Counted from the stretch's first letter, positions 44,205-55,574 are shown. The stretch: 64,000 nt of DNA from Cliona cf. orientalis (GCA_963930775.1 OZ005692.1:7798135-7862134); one strand, 5' to 3'. The notes: generated by a model not told the origin, from the letters alone. Made by a program: numbers and translations.

Positions 44205-45265
44205 TACCGTATGGTGGGTAACTTTCGTGGGGTGCTAATTTTCGTTATTTTCGTGGTTGACTTGGCAGTCACGAAATTTTCCCACCCACGAAAATTAATG
44301 CCTATGGTGATATGGTACTATGCGAGTCCATGATGATGGAAGTGGCCACAAACTTCGTGGCAGCGTGGCCAATACTTTCCAGTGTTAGCAAGTAACAGTA
44401 GCCGCTGTCATCCAGCTGACAGATCGTCGACACTAATATTCTTCTATCTCATGCCTTTTGTCCAAGTCTCATATCAAAACATTTTGTCAAATTTGCCCAT
44501 ACAACTGATAATTACAAGTACAAACCGCTACTACAGTATGGCTTGTATTAGCGTCTATGGCAATAGAGCTTCATTTTTCGACATATCTTGCACATAAATT
44601 TTATTTTACCCGGAAATCTCTTTAGTATGGTCAGAATCACATTCTCTGATCCTTCCTCTTTCTTCTGATACCTCACATGAAGGGCTCCATAGCCTGCAAC
44701 ACAGTGTTAATTCGCCGCAAAGTGCATGCGATCTGGACTTTTCTCCTATACTTTTGTATTAGCCTGTGGTAGGACACTTCTAAATATCAATATTACTTTT
44801 TTGGGCAAGGGGATACCCCACCAGTACGCATGCCAATGACATCATAGGAAGTTCAGCTTTCATTTGATGCCCGCCATAAGTGTTTTGAATCGGAAGTTAC
44901 GGGTGTTTTTTTGGAAAACGCTTATCTGCCATATGTTTGTACAGTCTTCTATGAAAAATTTTGCGGGCAGATGACGCCACAGCCAATTACAGCCAATTAT
45001 CATCCGTAGATTTTTATAAGATAAGGCTAAGGTAAGATTTGACAACTGCCATAGGCATGTTTTGATATGCTGTAGGTATGGCTTAGTATTACAAAGAAGA
45101 TCGCGAGTGCGTGTATTGATTACATCATCACTTGTGCAACAGTGCCACGCCACTAGTCTAAGACTGGTCGCTGTCACGAATTTAAAACCATGATAATTAT
45201 TTTTGAGGGCCTTTTCGGACTTTCCACGAAAATTAGACCCCACGAAAATTACCCGCCATACGGTA
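44205..45265. mobile_element. TACCGTATGG MITE split by an about 600-bp insert
   Basis: The left half (44,205 to about 44,470) and right half (about 45,075-45,265) together match the complete copy at 19,781-20,245. The break falls in its centre (after TTGTCCAAGTCTC, before GTATGGCTTAG). The 600-bp insert holds the exon-like block below. Confidence 0.75.
44610..44693 (-). other. Exon-like block inside the split MITE
   Basis: TTGCAG precedes and GGTAAAAT follows an 84-nt open block encoding (G)YGALHVRYQKKEEGSENV and ILTILKRFP. It is phase 1 at both ends, so it would splice in frame onto the 43,290 exon of the PHD-Ulp1 gene on the same strand. It may be an upstream exon of that gene or a captured fragment. 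Confidence 0.45.
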
Positions 45266-45752
45266 TAACTTAAGCTTATCTCATGTGTCATAATTACCCC
45301 GCGCGCATGTACAAGGGGTAAAACCATTGGTTTGTCCCTCTGTTGTGGGCTACTCTAGCGAGCTAAACCCCCTTTTGCTTACCGCTCAGTGGGCGTGGTT
45401 TTTCAAGCTCATAAATCGCTAAAATTTAAATGGCTTACTAGTGCTACAAATCGTGCATTCTTTATTCAGCATACCTGAGGTTTATCAATCACACCCACTC
45501 TACTGGAAGCAACTGTGCATACTCAAACTCAGTGTAGGAAAGTGTTGTCAAGTCATAATAACAGCTCTGCAGTAGAGTATTGCAATACTATGCTACAGAG
45601 AATTCGGGGTATGTGCTATAATAATAATATATAGAGAGAGCTCTAGTTATTGTGAAGGCTTAATGCCAGCCTACTTCCCTAGCCTAAAGTAAGATGTACC
45701 ACCCATGAGCTATCTTTTGTTATGCTACAGCAAAAGATTAAGGTCCCGGTAC

Positions 45753-47462
45753 CTACACGAAAATAGTAACGTTTCCCCGAAATTTACCTTTTTTCTTAAT
45801 CTTGCTTGCAATTTTTTGCTCCTGCTTCAACCTGGCTCTTTCCTCTCGTTTTCTCTTCCTTTCTTCTTTCTTTTGGGCCTCCTCTTGTTTTTTCTTTTGC
45901 TGTTCTTCAATTAGCTGTAGATTTTCCATACTTGTGAGAACTTTTCCGGCAGACTTGGTATGCTTTGTTGGTAGTTCATTTGGTGGTATATTTGGAACCA
46001 AAAAGTTACTGATACTTGTAGCATGTCGAAGGGATACCCTGGCAGGTGCTGTAGTTTCTTTTTCTGAGTTCGACAAAGAAGACAGAGCTGGGCTCAAGGA
46101 TTGTGGAGTGGATGAAATACTGGATAGTTCGCTGAGCGGGCGTGTACACCGGCTGGGACTATACAAAGGTATGTAAGCTAGCCCAGTCCTCTCAGCAAGA
46201 TTCTCAGGATGGAATGATGAAAATTTGTCATCCTTTGAGTTAATTGCTGATCTATTAAAAGGATAAATTCCAGTAGCTTTGAAACTTGCAATGATATTGG
46301 GTGGGGATACTGCTTTGTGCCAAGATTTGGAAAATATCTCACAAAATTCAACTCGGGTAACTACCCGCCCAGGATTTTTAGTAGAGAAATTGTGACATTC
46401 TTCTCTCCAAGCAACCTTCAATGGAGAAAAGCAACCCTTATCTAGCGGTTGAGTGATATGTGTTGTATGGGGAGGTAATGCAAAGACAATGACTTTGCTT
46501 TCAGCAGCTAATTTAATAGTTTCAGGACAGTAATGAGATGAGTGCCCATCTAGTAGTAGTAATACCGGACGAGCAGGAGGAATGTACTCCAAAAAATGAC
46601 ACTGAAACCAGTAGTAAAACAAATCACTAGTCATCCAACCATTACTTGATAGTCCATAAAGTGTTCCTGGAACTTCACCCTCTGTCCATTTCTGATTCAA
46701 AGATTTTCTGTCAAAGACAACAAAGGGAGGAAGGGCTTGTCCGCACGCACTTGCACATGCAAGAACTGTCACTTGTGACTTATCTCCACCAGTAAGGTAG
46801 CTGGGATTTTTTGAGCCAACTACATCTACTACCTTTAGGCACTTGGGATTCAATGGGAGCCCAGTCTCATCGCAATTGTAGATTCTTTGTGGCACATCAT
46901 AGATTTTGTTAGATCGAAGGCATTCTTCAAGCATGTCATAGTAGCGAAGCAGCACATCATTATCAGAAGCCATTGCTCTTGCGTATGAGAGTGATACCGC
47001 TGACCGCAAGGTAAGATTAGGATGCCTTTGGCAAAATCTTTCCCACCAACCATTGGTAATAGTTGTTTGAATTCCTTTATCATCTAGTATTTGCTGAACT
47101 AATGAAAATACTTGTTTCCTTGTGTGGGGGTACCCAATCCTGGCAGTTTGCACCAAGAAACTCGTAAGCTCTTCTTCTTCTTCTACAGTTAAATATGGAT
47201 CACGCCCTGACTTCGCCCCCACCAAAATTTTTCCAGATACATGATCGTGCAAAGTTGACTTGGGAACTCCATACATAGCAGCAGCCCTCCGAACACTTTC
47301 CCCCTTCTCGTAGGCATACATAGCATTGCTCATACATTCATCATTCCAATTATATCTGTAAGGACCACGAATCGGTATACTTTTCGTAGTAGGGATACTT
47401 AACGGCTTAGATTTAGCCCGTACAATACGTTCTGCCAATGGTTTGTGGGGATACATCTTCAC
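45753..47462 (-). CDS. pogo/Tigger-like DDD transposase, intact
   Basis: One uninterrupted 569-residue frame. The N-terminus has a Psq-type helix-turn-helix (about 40-78: ESVRRAAAMYGVPKSTLHDH), then a CENP-B-like second DNA-binding domain (about 90-165, with YPHTRKQVFSLV and GWWERFCQRHP). The catalytic core has all three acidic residues: D198 (YNCDETG), D305 (LLLDGHSSH) and D341 (ITQPLDKGCFSPLK), a DD35D spacing. The C-terminus is a highly charged Lys/Glu/Arg/Gln coiled coil (about 510-555). By family it cuts at terminal inverted repeats and inserts at TA, acting in the nucleus. Its placement inside a 9.9-kb TIR element with TA flanks argues for a transposase rather than a domesticated jerky/CENP-B gene, although the intact frame alone cannot decide. 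The ATG at 47,462 was chosen as the first in frame; a 5' UTR acceptor (TTGTATAG) lies just upstream. Confidence 0.85.
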   Translation of the reverse strand: MKMYPHKPLAERIVRAKSKPLSIPTTKSIPIRGPYRYNWNDECMSNAMYAYEKGESVRRAAAMYGVPKSTLHDHVSGKILVGAKSGRDPYLTVEEEEELTSFLVQTARIGYPHTRKQVFSLVQQILDDKGIQTTITNGWWERFCQRHPNLTLRSAVSLSYARAMASDNDVLLRYYDMLEECLRSNKIYDVPQRIYNCDETGLPLNPKCLKVVDVVGSKNPSYLTGGDKSQVTVLACASACGQALPPFVVFDRKSLNQKWTEGEVPGTLYGLSSNGWMTSDLFYYWFQCHFLEYIPPARPVLLLLDGHSSHYCPETIKLAAESKVIVFALPPHTTHITQPLDKGCFSPLKVAWREECHNFSTKNPGRVVTRVEFCEIFSKSWHKAVSPPNIIASFKATGIYPFNRSAINSKDDKFSSFHPENLAERTGLAYIPLYSPSRCTRPLSELSSISSTPQSLSPALSSLSNSEKETTAPARVSLRHATSISNFLVPNIPPNELPTKHTKSAGKVLTSMENLQLIEEQQKKKQEEAQKKEERKRKREERARLKQEQKIASKIKKKGKFRGNVTIFV

Positions 47463-47613
47463 ATTTGATTAACCTATACAACAAACAGATATTAGAATCT
47501 ATTCTAGAGTACATACAAATTTAATATTAATAAGCCTTGGAAATCAGCAGACAATGGTTCAATGTGTTCTTAGCTATAAGTTAACTCCCATCATAACAAC
47601 TATATATAGTGTA

Positions 47614-48081
47614 CAGTGGAACCCCGCTTAACGGATACCCCTCAACGGCCGATACCTGTGATATAACAGACAATTCTAAATGTCCGTATTGTATTTCCAT
47701 AGACTTCAATATATTCAAATCCCCTCAACAGCGGACACCCCCCGTATAACGGACACTTATTTTGGTCCCGTTCGAGCCTGCGCAATATTGAACAACCTCA
47801 CATAATGGACAGTTAGGCCACACCCACCATTAGAATCGGTCGGTTTTAGCAACCAGTAACTACTAAATATGTCTCAGATTCTTGCTTAGGAGCTGTCAGT
47901 TGATAGATCTCTCATCGATATCAATACGGTCTTTTTCGTCGTCCACAGAAGTGCTTTATCATGGCTGGCCACGATTGTAGGAGGGGCGTGGTCAACCACT
48001 AACCCCTGAGCTAAGAGATACCTCGCTACAGTGGACAAAATCTTTGGTCCCAATGGTGTCCGCTTTAGAGGGGTTCCACTG
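47614..48081. mobile_element. Tigger-like MITE, CAGTGGAACCCC ends
   Basis: CAGTGGAACCCCGCTTAACG at the left and the inverse of CAGTGGAACCCCTCTAAAGC at the right, flanked by TA. These are classic Tigger-type ends, unlike those of the 9.9-kb host element, so the resident transposase probably did not mobilise it. Non-coding. Confidence 0.85.
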
Positions 48082-49039
48082 TACCATAACACAGAGGTTT
48101 GCACCATTATAATCATAATATTATACCCTTTCATGACTGGGAGGTCTGGGACTGCAGGGTTGCAAATGTTAACAGGATTAGTATCATTCAGGGTGTGTCT
48201 ATAAAATATAGTTAAAATAATGGCTGCCAGCAGCAACAACAGTGTGTGGCAGAGTGCTCAGTGCATGGTCAACAGTAAGAGAGCGTCCTGTTAACAATGG
48301 TCATAAAATTAATTGCACATGCATGCTTCGAGCATTACAAAAGTTAGCTGATGAAGACTTACCCAACTTGATATCATCTTTTTATTATATTAAATGTATA
48401 AGCAATATCCATAGTATAAATATGTATCCAGAGTACATGCAACACTTGAATCAATATCCATACATGAGTCCCCTCCCACCTTCTCCTCCCATTTATGATT
48501 CCTAACATTTTTGGTTTCTTGGAGTTCGAGGATCGGACAGGGATTGTCTAGTGACAAGTGCATCCCCCCAACCACGCATATATACACACATGCACACCAA
48601 AAAAGCTCTTATAACATAGCGTCACCATTGATACTAAGGTCCAAGCCAAGACAATATTGAATTTCTTTGACCGGTCTCATGATTCTAGCAACCCTCATCT
48701 AGATCTTAAAGAAGTTGCCTAATATCATTAATAGCCTAGTACGTACCTTGAAAAGTACTCAGGGACACTAACACCACGTACCGTCTGATACAGCCCGCCA
48801 AAGACGATTCTGAGGCTTTACAAACCGCAATAGGCACTACTGCGCATGCGTCCGAAAAACGATCTCGTACTTGAGGTCGGCAGAATAGTTGCGGTTGGCT
48901 CAGCCTAGAGCCCCCTGGTTTCTAGTTTGGAGCCTGAATAGAGGGTAGGTAGGTGTACGTGCATACCGACTTTGACCACCCTGCGTCGCTCGTAACGGCG
49001 TAAATAGTTCGTGTCCGAAAAATGATATTATCGTACGAA
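48082..49039. other. Inner right arm of the 9.9-kb element
   Basis: No further gene is recognised. The right part carries GCGTCCGAAAAACG and GTGTCCGAAAAATG motifs that extend the subterminal set of the terminal repeat. Confidence 0.4.
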
Positions 49040-49235
49040 TTGTGATGCATATCGGACGCATCCTTTAATTGATCATTAAAACCACACCCCGCAAAGCTGC
49101 AAGCTCAGCTGCGGGATCAAAGTAGCGTGCGGGAGGGTGCATATACTGGCGCAAGATCGACATCGATAGCATCTTCCGTTTCCCCAGGAGAGGCGTCCGA
49201 ATTTCGACGGTGTCCGATGATTGGTCGCTTACTCT
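49040..49235. repeat. Right terminal inverted repeat of the 9.9-kb element
   Basis: Inverse of 39,353-39,545 with about a dozen differences, none in the outermost 50 bp. Confidence 0.85.
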
Positions 49236-49602
49236 ACCATCTGACTTGTTCGATTTAAGATGTGACAGAGCCTCGGAAACAGTATGAGGGGACACCGAAA
49301 TTGAAGCTAAGTCAGAGGAGGAGAGAGAGCTTTCAATATTAGTGAGAAGAGATTGAGAAGAGTCATCCGAGTTCAAGAGACTGTGAAGCTTGTCACCAAA
49401 GGCATTAGCAACATGGTGCAGTAGTAGATCGATGCACCCTTATTGGATTTACCAGCATTACGAACAATTCTCCAAAAATCATCGCCTGATGTGCTCCTGC
49501 TGTCTTTTTAATCTGCGGACCTCATACTTGATAGAGTGCTTCTTAATTTGAAAAAGTACGCCCGAAGAGGGACAACCAGAATCACATCATAACTTATGCC
49601 AG
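49236..49602 (-). mobile_element. LINE, 5' part (linker before the RT)
   Basis: Minus strand, 49,380-49,236 encodes SSSDLASISVSPHTVSEALS then HLKSNKSDG, the usual segment before the RT lead-in found at 39,336. Upstream, KKHSIKYEVRRLKRQQEH-like sequence fits the region after the endonuclease. The LINE is 5'-truncated here, abutting the tandem array. Confidence 0.75.
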
Positions 49603-50835
49603 TAGAATTATTCGTGGAGTCAGTGGGCGATTGAATGATCACTTATTCCAAACGTCTCGCGATCGCGTCAACCAACGCGTTTGCAAGAGGCTCACCAAGG
49701 AGCAACCGAGCGGGGGAACTGGACTCCCCACGTCGTTCACGCATTAATAGAATTATTCGTGGAGTCAGTGGGCGATTGAATGACCACTTATTCCAAACGT
49801 CTCGCGATCGCGTCAACCAACGCGTTTATAAGAGGCACACCAAGGAGCAACCGAGTGGGGGAACTGGACCCCCTCGTCGTTCACGCGTTAATAAAATTGT
49901 TTGTGACCATTCGTGGAGTCACTGGGCGCTTGAATAACCACTTATTCCAAACGTCTCGCGATCGCGTCAACCAACGCATTTGCAAGAGGCGCACCAAGGA
50001 GCAACCGAACGGGGAAACTGGACTCCCTTCGTCGTTCACTCATTAATATAATTATTCGTGGAGTTAGTGGGCGATTGAATGACCACTTATTCCAAACGTC
50101 TCGCGATCGCGTCAACCAACGCGTTTACAAGAGGCACACCAAGGAGCAACCGAGTGGGGGAACTGGACCCCCCTCGTCGTTCACGCGTTAATAAAATTAT
50201 TCGTGGAGTCAGTGGGTGCTTGAATGACCACTTATTCCAAACATCTCGCGATCGCGTCAACCAACGCGTTTGCAAGAGACGCACCAAGGAGTAAGCGAGC
50301 GGGGGAACTCGTCGTTCACGCATTAATAGAACTATTCGTGGAGTCAGTGGGTGATTGAATGACCACTTATTCCAAACGTCTCGCGATCGCGTCAACCAAC
50401 GCGTTTGCAAGAGACGCACCAAGGAGCAAGCGAGCGGGGGAACTGGACTCCCCTCGTCGTTCGCGCATTAATAGAATTATTCGTGGAGTCAGTGGGCGAT
50501 TGAATGACCACTTATTCCAAACGTCTCGCGATCGCGTCAACCGCAAGAGACGCACCAAGAAGCAAGCGAGCGGGGGAACTGGACTCCCCTCGTTGTTCAC
50601 GCATTAATAGAATTATTCGTGGAGTCAGTGGGTGCTTGAATGACCACTTATTCTAAACGTCTCGCGATCGCGTCAACCAACGCGTTTGCAAGAGGCACAC
50701 CAACGAGCAGCCGAAACTGCACTCTCCTAGCATTATTGAAATTGAAATTAATAGTGGAGTAGGCGGGCATTCGAATAACCATTCTTTCCAAACGTCTCGC
50801 GATTGGGTCAATCAACGCATTTACAAAGGCACATT
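49603..50835 (+). repeat. 145-bp tandem array, nine units
   Basis: Unit marker GTGGAGTCAGTGGGCG starts at 49,614, 49,759, 49,913, 50,058, 50,203, 50,338, 50,484, 50,619 and 50,754, so the period is 145 bp with 135- and 154-bp variants. Each unit has ACGTCTCGCGATCGCGTCAA and CAACCAACGCGTTTGCAAGA. Units at the right edge are most diverged. Open frames on both strands across the array are artefacts of the repeat. Confidence 0.9.
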
Positions 50836-50999
50836 AAATAGGCCAGGTGGAGGATCAGTTAGCTAATGATTAATAGCACACTGCCACCACATGTGTGGTA
50901 ATTGTCTGATAATTGCAGTCCACATCCTGTGGGCGTGGTATAATCTTAAACGTGAGTCTGATTCTGTTTAATATGTTGAGTGAGACTTGAGACAGTTGT

Positions 51000-53900
51000 G
51001 AGGAACTGGATGATGTACATATGGAGCTAGGGGATTTATCTTCTTCAGCTGCTCATGAGCGTCCTAGTGAAATGAAATAGGGGATTTCGGAACCATCTCA
51101 GTCTGCTAGCTCCAGATCACTTGATGGGCTGTTGGTGTGGAGAACTTTGGTGGAGGTAGATCAAGAGGAGTTGGCATTACACTTATTGAATCTGAGTGAT
51201 TATCCAAGGAAGGTAAAGCAAGAGATGGAGATTGCAGTCTACCAAATGGTCCGGAGCGTGATGGGTCAACAGCATTCCAACACTTTCTCCTGTGCAGCAA
51301 CCACTACTACTCTGCCTATAGCCACCTACAGGATCTGTATGAGAGGAGTGTGTCATGTTTAATGCCTGATCACAAAAAGCAGGTGTATGATTTACTTTGT
51401 GAGTATTCTGATCTCTTCTCACAGGGTGTCCATATGATCTGGATAGAACTGACCTCATTAAAATACCAAATTGATACTGGAGATGCTCCACCTATGCGCC
51501 AGCAGCCACACGGACTACCCTTAATTGGCCAGGAGAGGGGAAGCTATGAACAGAGGGGTAGGAGCAGGGGGGGCAGGGGGGCAATCGCCCCCCCCCCCCC
51601 CCCCCCCCCCCCCACTTTTCTAGGAGGGGGGGCATAGCCCCTCCACTTTTTGAGTTTGAGTCTGATACTAATTAGCTAATTTAGGAATTCATAATGGCTT
51701 GTGTAATTAAAAGTGCAAGTTCAAAAGTTTTCATCATCAAATATATACCAATTTTTCCTTGTGCATTTTATAGCTATCATGCATTGTTGAGGTAAATTTT
51801 CTTCCTGCCTGAACGAGCCTAATTTCACAGTTCAAAGTTTAGTCCCCAAAATGCCTCAGAAAGTATCTGGTAATACCTAAAATCTCAAAATTTTCTGGGG
51901 GAGCATGCCCCCAGACCCCCCTAGAAGAGCTGCAAGCAGGGGCCTTTGGCCCCAACCTATTCTGCGTCGCCCCTCCACTTGTTTATTGCTTCCTACCCCT
52001 CTGATGAAAGCCATAGAGGAGATGCAGCAACAAGAAGTTATTGAGCCATCTGCTAGTCCATGGCTGTCCCCTGTTGTACTGGTTAAGAAAAAGGATGGTA
52101 TATACAATCAGACTTTATGTGGACTACCGTAGACTCAATGAGGTCACTAGGAAGGATTCATACCCGGCCCACTGCCTCATTCTGATGACACCATCCAAGC
52201 TCTTGCTGGATCTGAATGGTTTTCGACTTTAGATCTAAAGAGCAGTTATTGGCAGGTGGAGATGGATGATGGAGATAAGGAAAAGACGGTGTTCTCAATT
52301 GGAAGTGGATTATGCACAATTCACTGTCATGCCATTCGGACTATGCAATGCCCCTGCTACGTTTGAGTATCTCATGGAGCGAGTTCTCTCAGGTCTGCCA
52401 CTCTCTATTGCTTTGGTTTGATATCCTAGTTCCAGCAAGGACTTTGCTGATCAAATTTCTAATCTCCAACAAGTTTTTTGGTGGTTCAGGCAGGTGCATC
52501 TAAAGCTTTCGCCCAAAAAGTGCTCCCTATTTCAGAAGGAAGTGAAATACCTTGGGCATATCATGAGCAGTAGGGGAATTGCCACCGATCCTGAAAAAGT
52601 TGAAGCAGTTCAATCATGGCCAACTCCAAGAGACTCTAAAGAGGTTCATAGATTTGTTGGTCTTTGTTCCTATTATCGGAAGTTCATTTCTGATTTTGCT
52701 AATATTGTACATCCTCTCCATCAGTGTGCAGAAAAGTTCAATTGAACTGCTGAAGCTGAAGCGGCATTCATTCAACTGAAGTAAGCTCTTACTCAATCCC
52801 CAGTGCTATATAGGTTATCCCTCTCCAGATGGTCAATTTATTCTGGATATATACAGATACCAGTAATTTTGCTAGCTGTGGGAGCTGTTTTGTCACAGAT
52901 GCAGGATGGGGTGGAGAGAGTATACTTGCCTAATACAGCTGCAGCCTTGATCAAGCTGAGAAAAACTATTGTATTACCAGGAAGGAGCTTCTGGCAGCTG
53001 TAAAAGCTATCAGACATTTTCATCCTTATCTGCTGGGAAGGCCGTTCATTCTTCGTACTGATCATTACAATGGCTTATCAATTTCCATTCTCCAGAAGGT
53101 CAGAGAGCCAAATCGCTTCAGCAATTACAACAGTATGATTATCAAGTCGAACACAAACAAGGAAATAAACACAACGATGCTGATACACTCTCAAGAAGGC
53201 CTTGTGCCCGAGACATATTATGCAGACATTGTGATCGGTTGGATCAAAAGGAAGAGCATTTAAGAAGAGAAGAAGCTGGTCTTCATGTGTGCTATGCTAT
53301 GTGCATTGATACTTGTAATCTCGATGACTCTGAGTGTTCAGGGAGATCGATGGAGCAAGCAGGAATTGAGGGAGTCTCAGGAGCAGGACAAAGATGTGCA
53401 GCAGATTCTGCATTCGAGGGAGAAAAGTGACATCCAACCATCCTGGGAGATCATTGCACCTTTTAGTGACACAGTGGGACAGCCTCTGCGTGTGCGAAGG
53501 AGTTCTTTATCGCCCGTGGAAGAACTCGGCAGGCAACTACATCACAAAGCAGCTAGTATTACCAAAATCTCTTTGTGCTACCAGTTTACATCAGCTTCAC
53601 TATTGCCAACAGCACAATAAGACCACGGGAAAAGTTAAAGAAAGATTCTACAGGGTGAACTATCACAGTGACGTGACGAAGTGATGTAAGACGAATGATG
53701 TTTGTGCATCTAGATCTGGTCCTAAGAAGAAGCTGAGAGCACCACTTGGGCAGTATAATGTTGGTAACCCGATGGAACGGATTGCGATTGATGTCCTGGG
53801 GCCCTTGCCAATTACTGATGGAGATAATAAGTATCTGCTTATAGCCGCCTACTATTAAATTTTCACAAAGTGGATAGAGGCTTATCCTCTACCAAACCAG

Positions 53901-54860
53901 GAGGCTGTAACAGTGGCGGGATTCCTAGTGAAAGAATTTGTGTGCCATTTTGGTAGATGACAGATGATTCATTCTGATCAAGGACGGAACTTCGAATCTG
54001 CTGTCTTTACTGCGATGTGGCAACTCTTGGAAATTGCAAAACCAGGACTACACCACTGGACCCCGAGTCAGACGGGATGGTTGAAAGATTCAACTGTACC
54101 ACTGAGTCTCAGCTGTCGAAATTTGTGGGTGCAAACCAACGTGACTGGGATATTCATGTTTCGCTCTCACTGATGGCATACAGGTCATGCATCGGTTCAT
54201 GATACGTATACGACTGGCTGCATGTACACTGGCACAATTAATGCTGGGATGAGATCTACGATTACAAATTGACTTGCACTTGGGCAGGCCTGAAGATGAA
54301 GTTTCACAACATGTGTCTGTATAATTATTATTATGCTGATGATTTGCGAGCCAAGATGGAAAGAGTGCACGATCGTGAGTTTGCTCAACTGCATCTCCAG
54401 CTGAGAAGTGATCAGATGAAAGACCATTACAATTCCAGCGTTGGAGATGGTAAATCACTTCAGAAAGGTGATCGATCTGGTATGGCTGTATTGGCCTCAG
54501 TGGAGGAAGGACTTTCACCTAAATTGATGAGATTGTGGAGGGACCATATATAGTGACTAAGAAGATTAATTTATTGAATCCAATTGGGTCTCCATACTAA
54601 GCCAAAGGTAGTCCACTGCAATAGACTGTGGCTGTACATGTACTGTAACAGTGGTTCTTCACCACCAACATGGATGAAAGACTCTGACAAACAATCAATC
54701 CACTCCCGACCCCCCAGACAGATGTCAGTTTCAACTCCGGATAATTGTTTGCAGACGGGCCCAGAGGAGATCACAAAGACATTGCCGTCCACCTCTGATA
54801 GGTTTGCTTATCTTTGTAGCTCCCCATAGCGAACATTTTCAAGCGGGGGAATAGTGGTAT
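51000..54860 (+). mobile_element. Ty3/gypsy-type LTR retrotransposon relic
   Basis: Fossil. Parts recognisable in order: the segment before the reverse transcriptase (about 51,350), reverse transcriptase (about 52,010-52,480), the RT/RNase H linker (about 52,490-52,740), RNase H (about 52,780-53,200) and integrase (about 53,640-54,200). A gag region is not identified with confidence and no pair of LTRs was found. The element is broken many times and is old. A DNA element lies inside it at 51,551-52,005. Confidence 0.8.
51551..52005. mobile_element. DNA element inserted in the LTR relic
   Basis: CAGAGGGGTAGGA at the left and its inverse TCCTACCCCTCTG at the right bound about 455 bp that includes a C-run of 28 and a CCCCCAGACCCCCCTAG segment. 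A related fragment lies at 58,390-58,545. Confidence 0.65.
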
Positions 54861-55570
54861 TGGCCACTGAGCCATAGCGATTTGTGGACAATTGTTTGTT
54901 TTGTGAAACTGAGCTGCACTTCTATTTGTGTTATGACTATTACTGTCTATTACTGATTTCTGCATGCTTCTTGATAGCATCTCACATGAACTCCTGTTGT
55001 CTAAATTCGCTTGTATCCAACTTAATCATCACATTATTAGGTGGATATGGTGCTATTAATTTTAACCAACAGATCCCAAACAGTGGTTGTAGGTGGAGAA
55101 CAGTCCTCAATTTTAGGTTGATGGCTGGTAGCTAGGTGCAGTCTGGCTCATGATCACTATCACTCTTACAAAAACAAATTCGAATAGGTAAAGAGGATGA
55201 GGATATGGTACCCAATTCAAGAGTGAGATGTTGCTGATTTTACTGAGGTATGTCATACCATGCACTGTAGTAGTTTCTCTTATTGAGATATATGTACACT
55301 TCAGCAAATGGACTTGGGATGCATCTGTCCTCCAAAGATATTATTGGCTCCTTGCTCACGTTATAGTATTGCCAGAGAAGAGTATGTTTATTAATTCGTT
55401 TTCTTCTATAATACTGATATTGATACAGTCCAAGTGTTTGGATAAAGCATTTATTGTCCGATAAGCAAGTGCCAGCGTTGGTATTGTCTGTCACATGGTC
55501 AGAATACTAGATATTCAGAATGTCAGCAAGTGCGACACCACCATAATTTATAGTTGCACAGTTTGTAAAA
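54861..55570. other. 3' flank of the LTR relic
   Basis: May include a decayed 3' LTR, but without a second copy to compare I cannot mark it. No gene recognised. Confidence 0.35.
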
Positions 55571-55574
55571 ATAT

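Larger units (their letters stand above)
39353..49235 (-). mobile_element. 9.9-kb TIR element with pogo/Tigger-like transposase and PHD-Ulp1 gene
   Basis: Terminal inverted repeats of about 190 bp (GAGTAAGCGACCAATCATCG at 39,353 onward and, inverted, at 49,235 backward; roughly 94% alike by eye). TA lies outside each end. The element interrupts a LINE: joining the LINE sequence at 49,236 to that at 39,352, with one copy of TA, restores the LINE reading register (KSDG...MSNHFIFAST). Subterminal TCGGAC/GTCCGA motifs recur at both ends. Inside, all on the minus strand, are an intact 569-residue transposase gene (45,753-47,462) and a multi-exon PHD-Ulp1 gene (39,864-43,290). Later insertions at 41,446, 43,447, 44,205 and 47,614 enlarge it. 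TA duplication plus DDD transposase fit the pogo branch of Tc1/mariner. Confidence 0.75.

Noticed and set aside
45753-47462. The transposase as a domesticated host gene (jerky/CENP-B type)
   Set aside because: Possible in principle, but it lies inside a TIR element with TA flanks and keeps all three catalytic Asp, so a transposase is the simpler reading.
39353-49235. A Polinton-like or other capsid-bearing element
   Set aside because: No capsid, protein-primed polymerase or packaging ATPase is seen. The TA duplication and pogo-type transposase point to Tc1/mariner, and the cysteine protease is Ulp1-like and joined to a PHD finger.
39353-49235. A 10-kb inversion between inverted repeats instead of an insertion
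   Set aside because: The two LINE parts lie on the same strand in the right order and their register is restored without the segment, as expected for insertion.
49635-50607. Repeated open frames (KRLAIASTNAF..., and on the other strand) as proteins
   Set aside because: They follow the 145-bp period with different stops per unit and no splice or start context; the array explains them.
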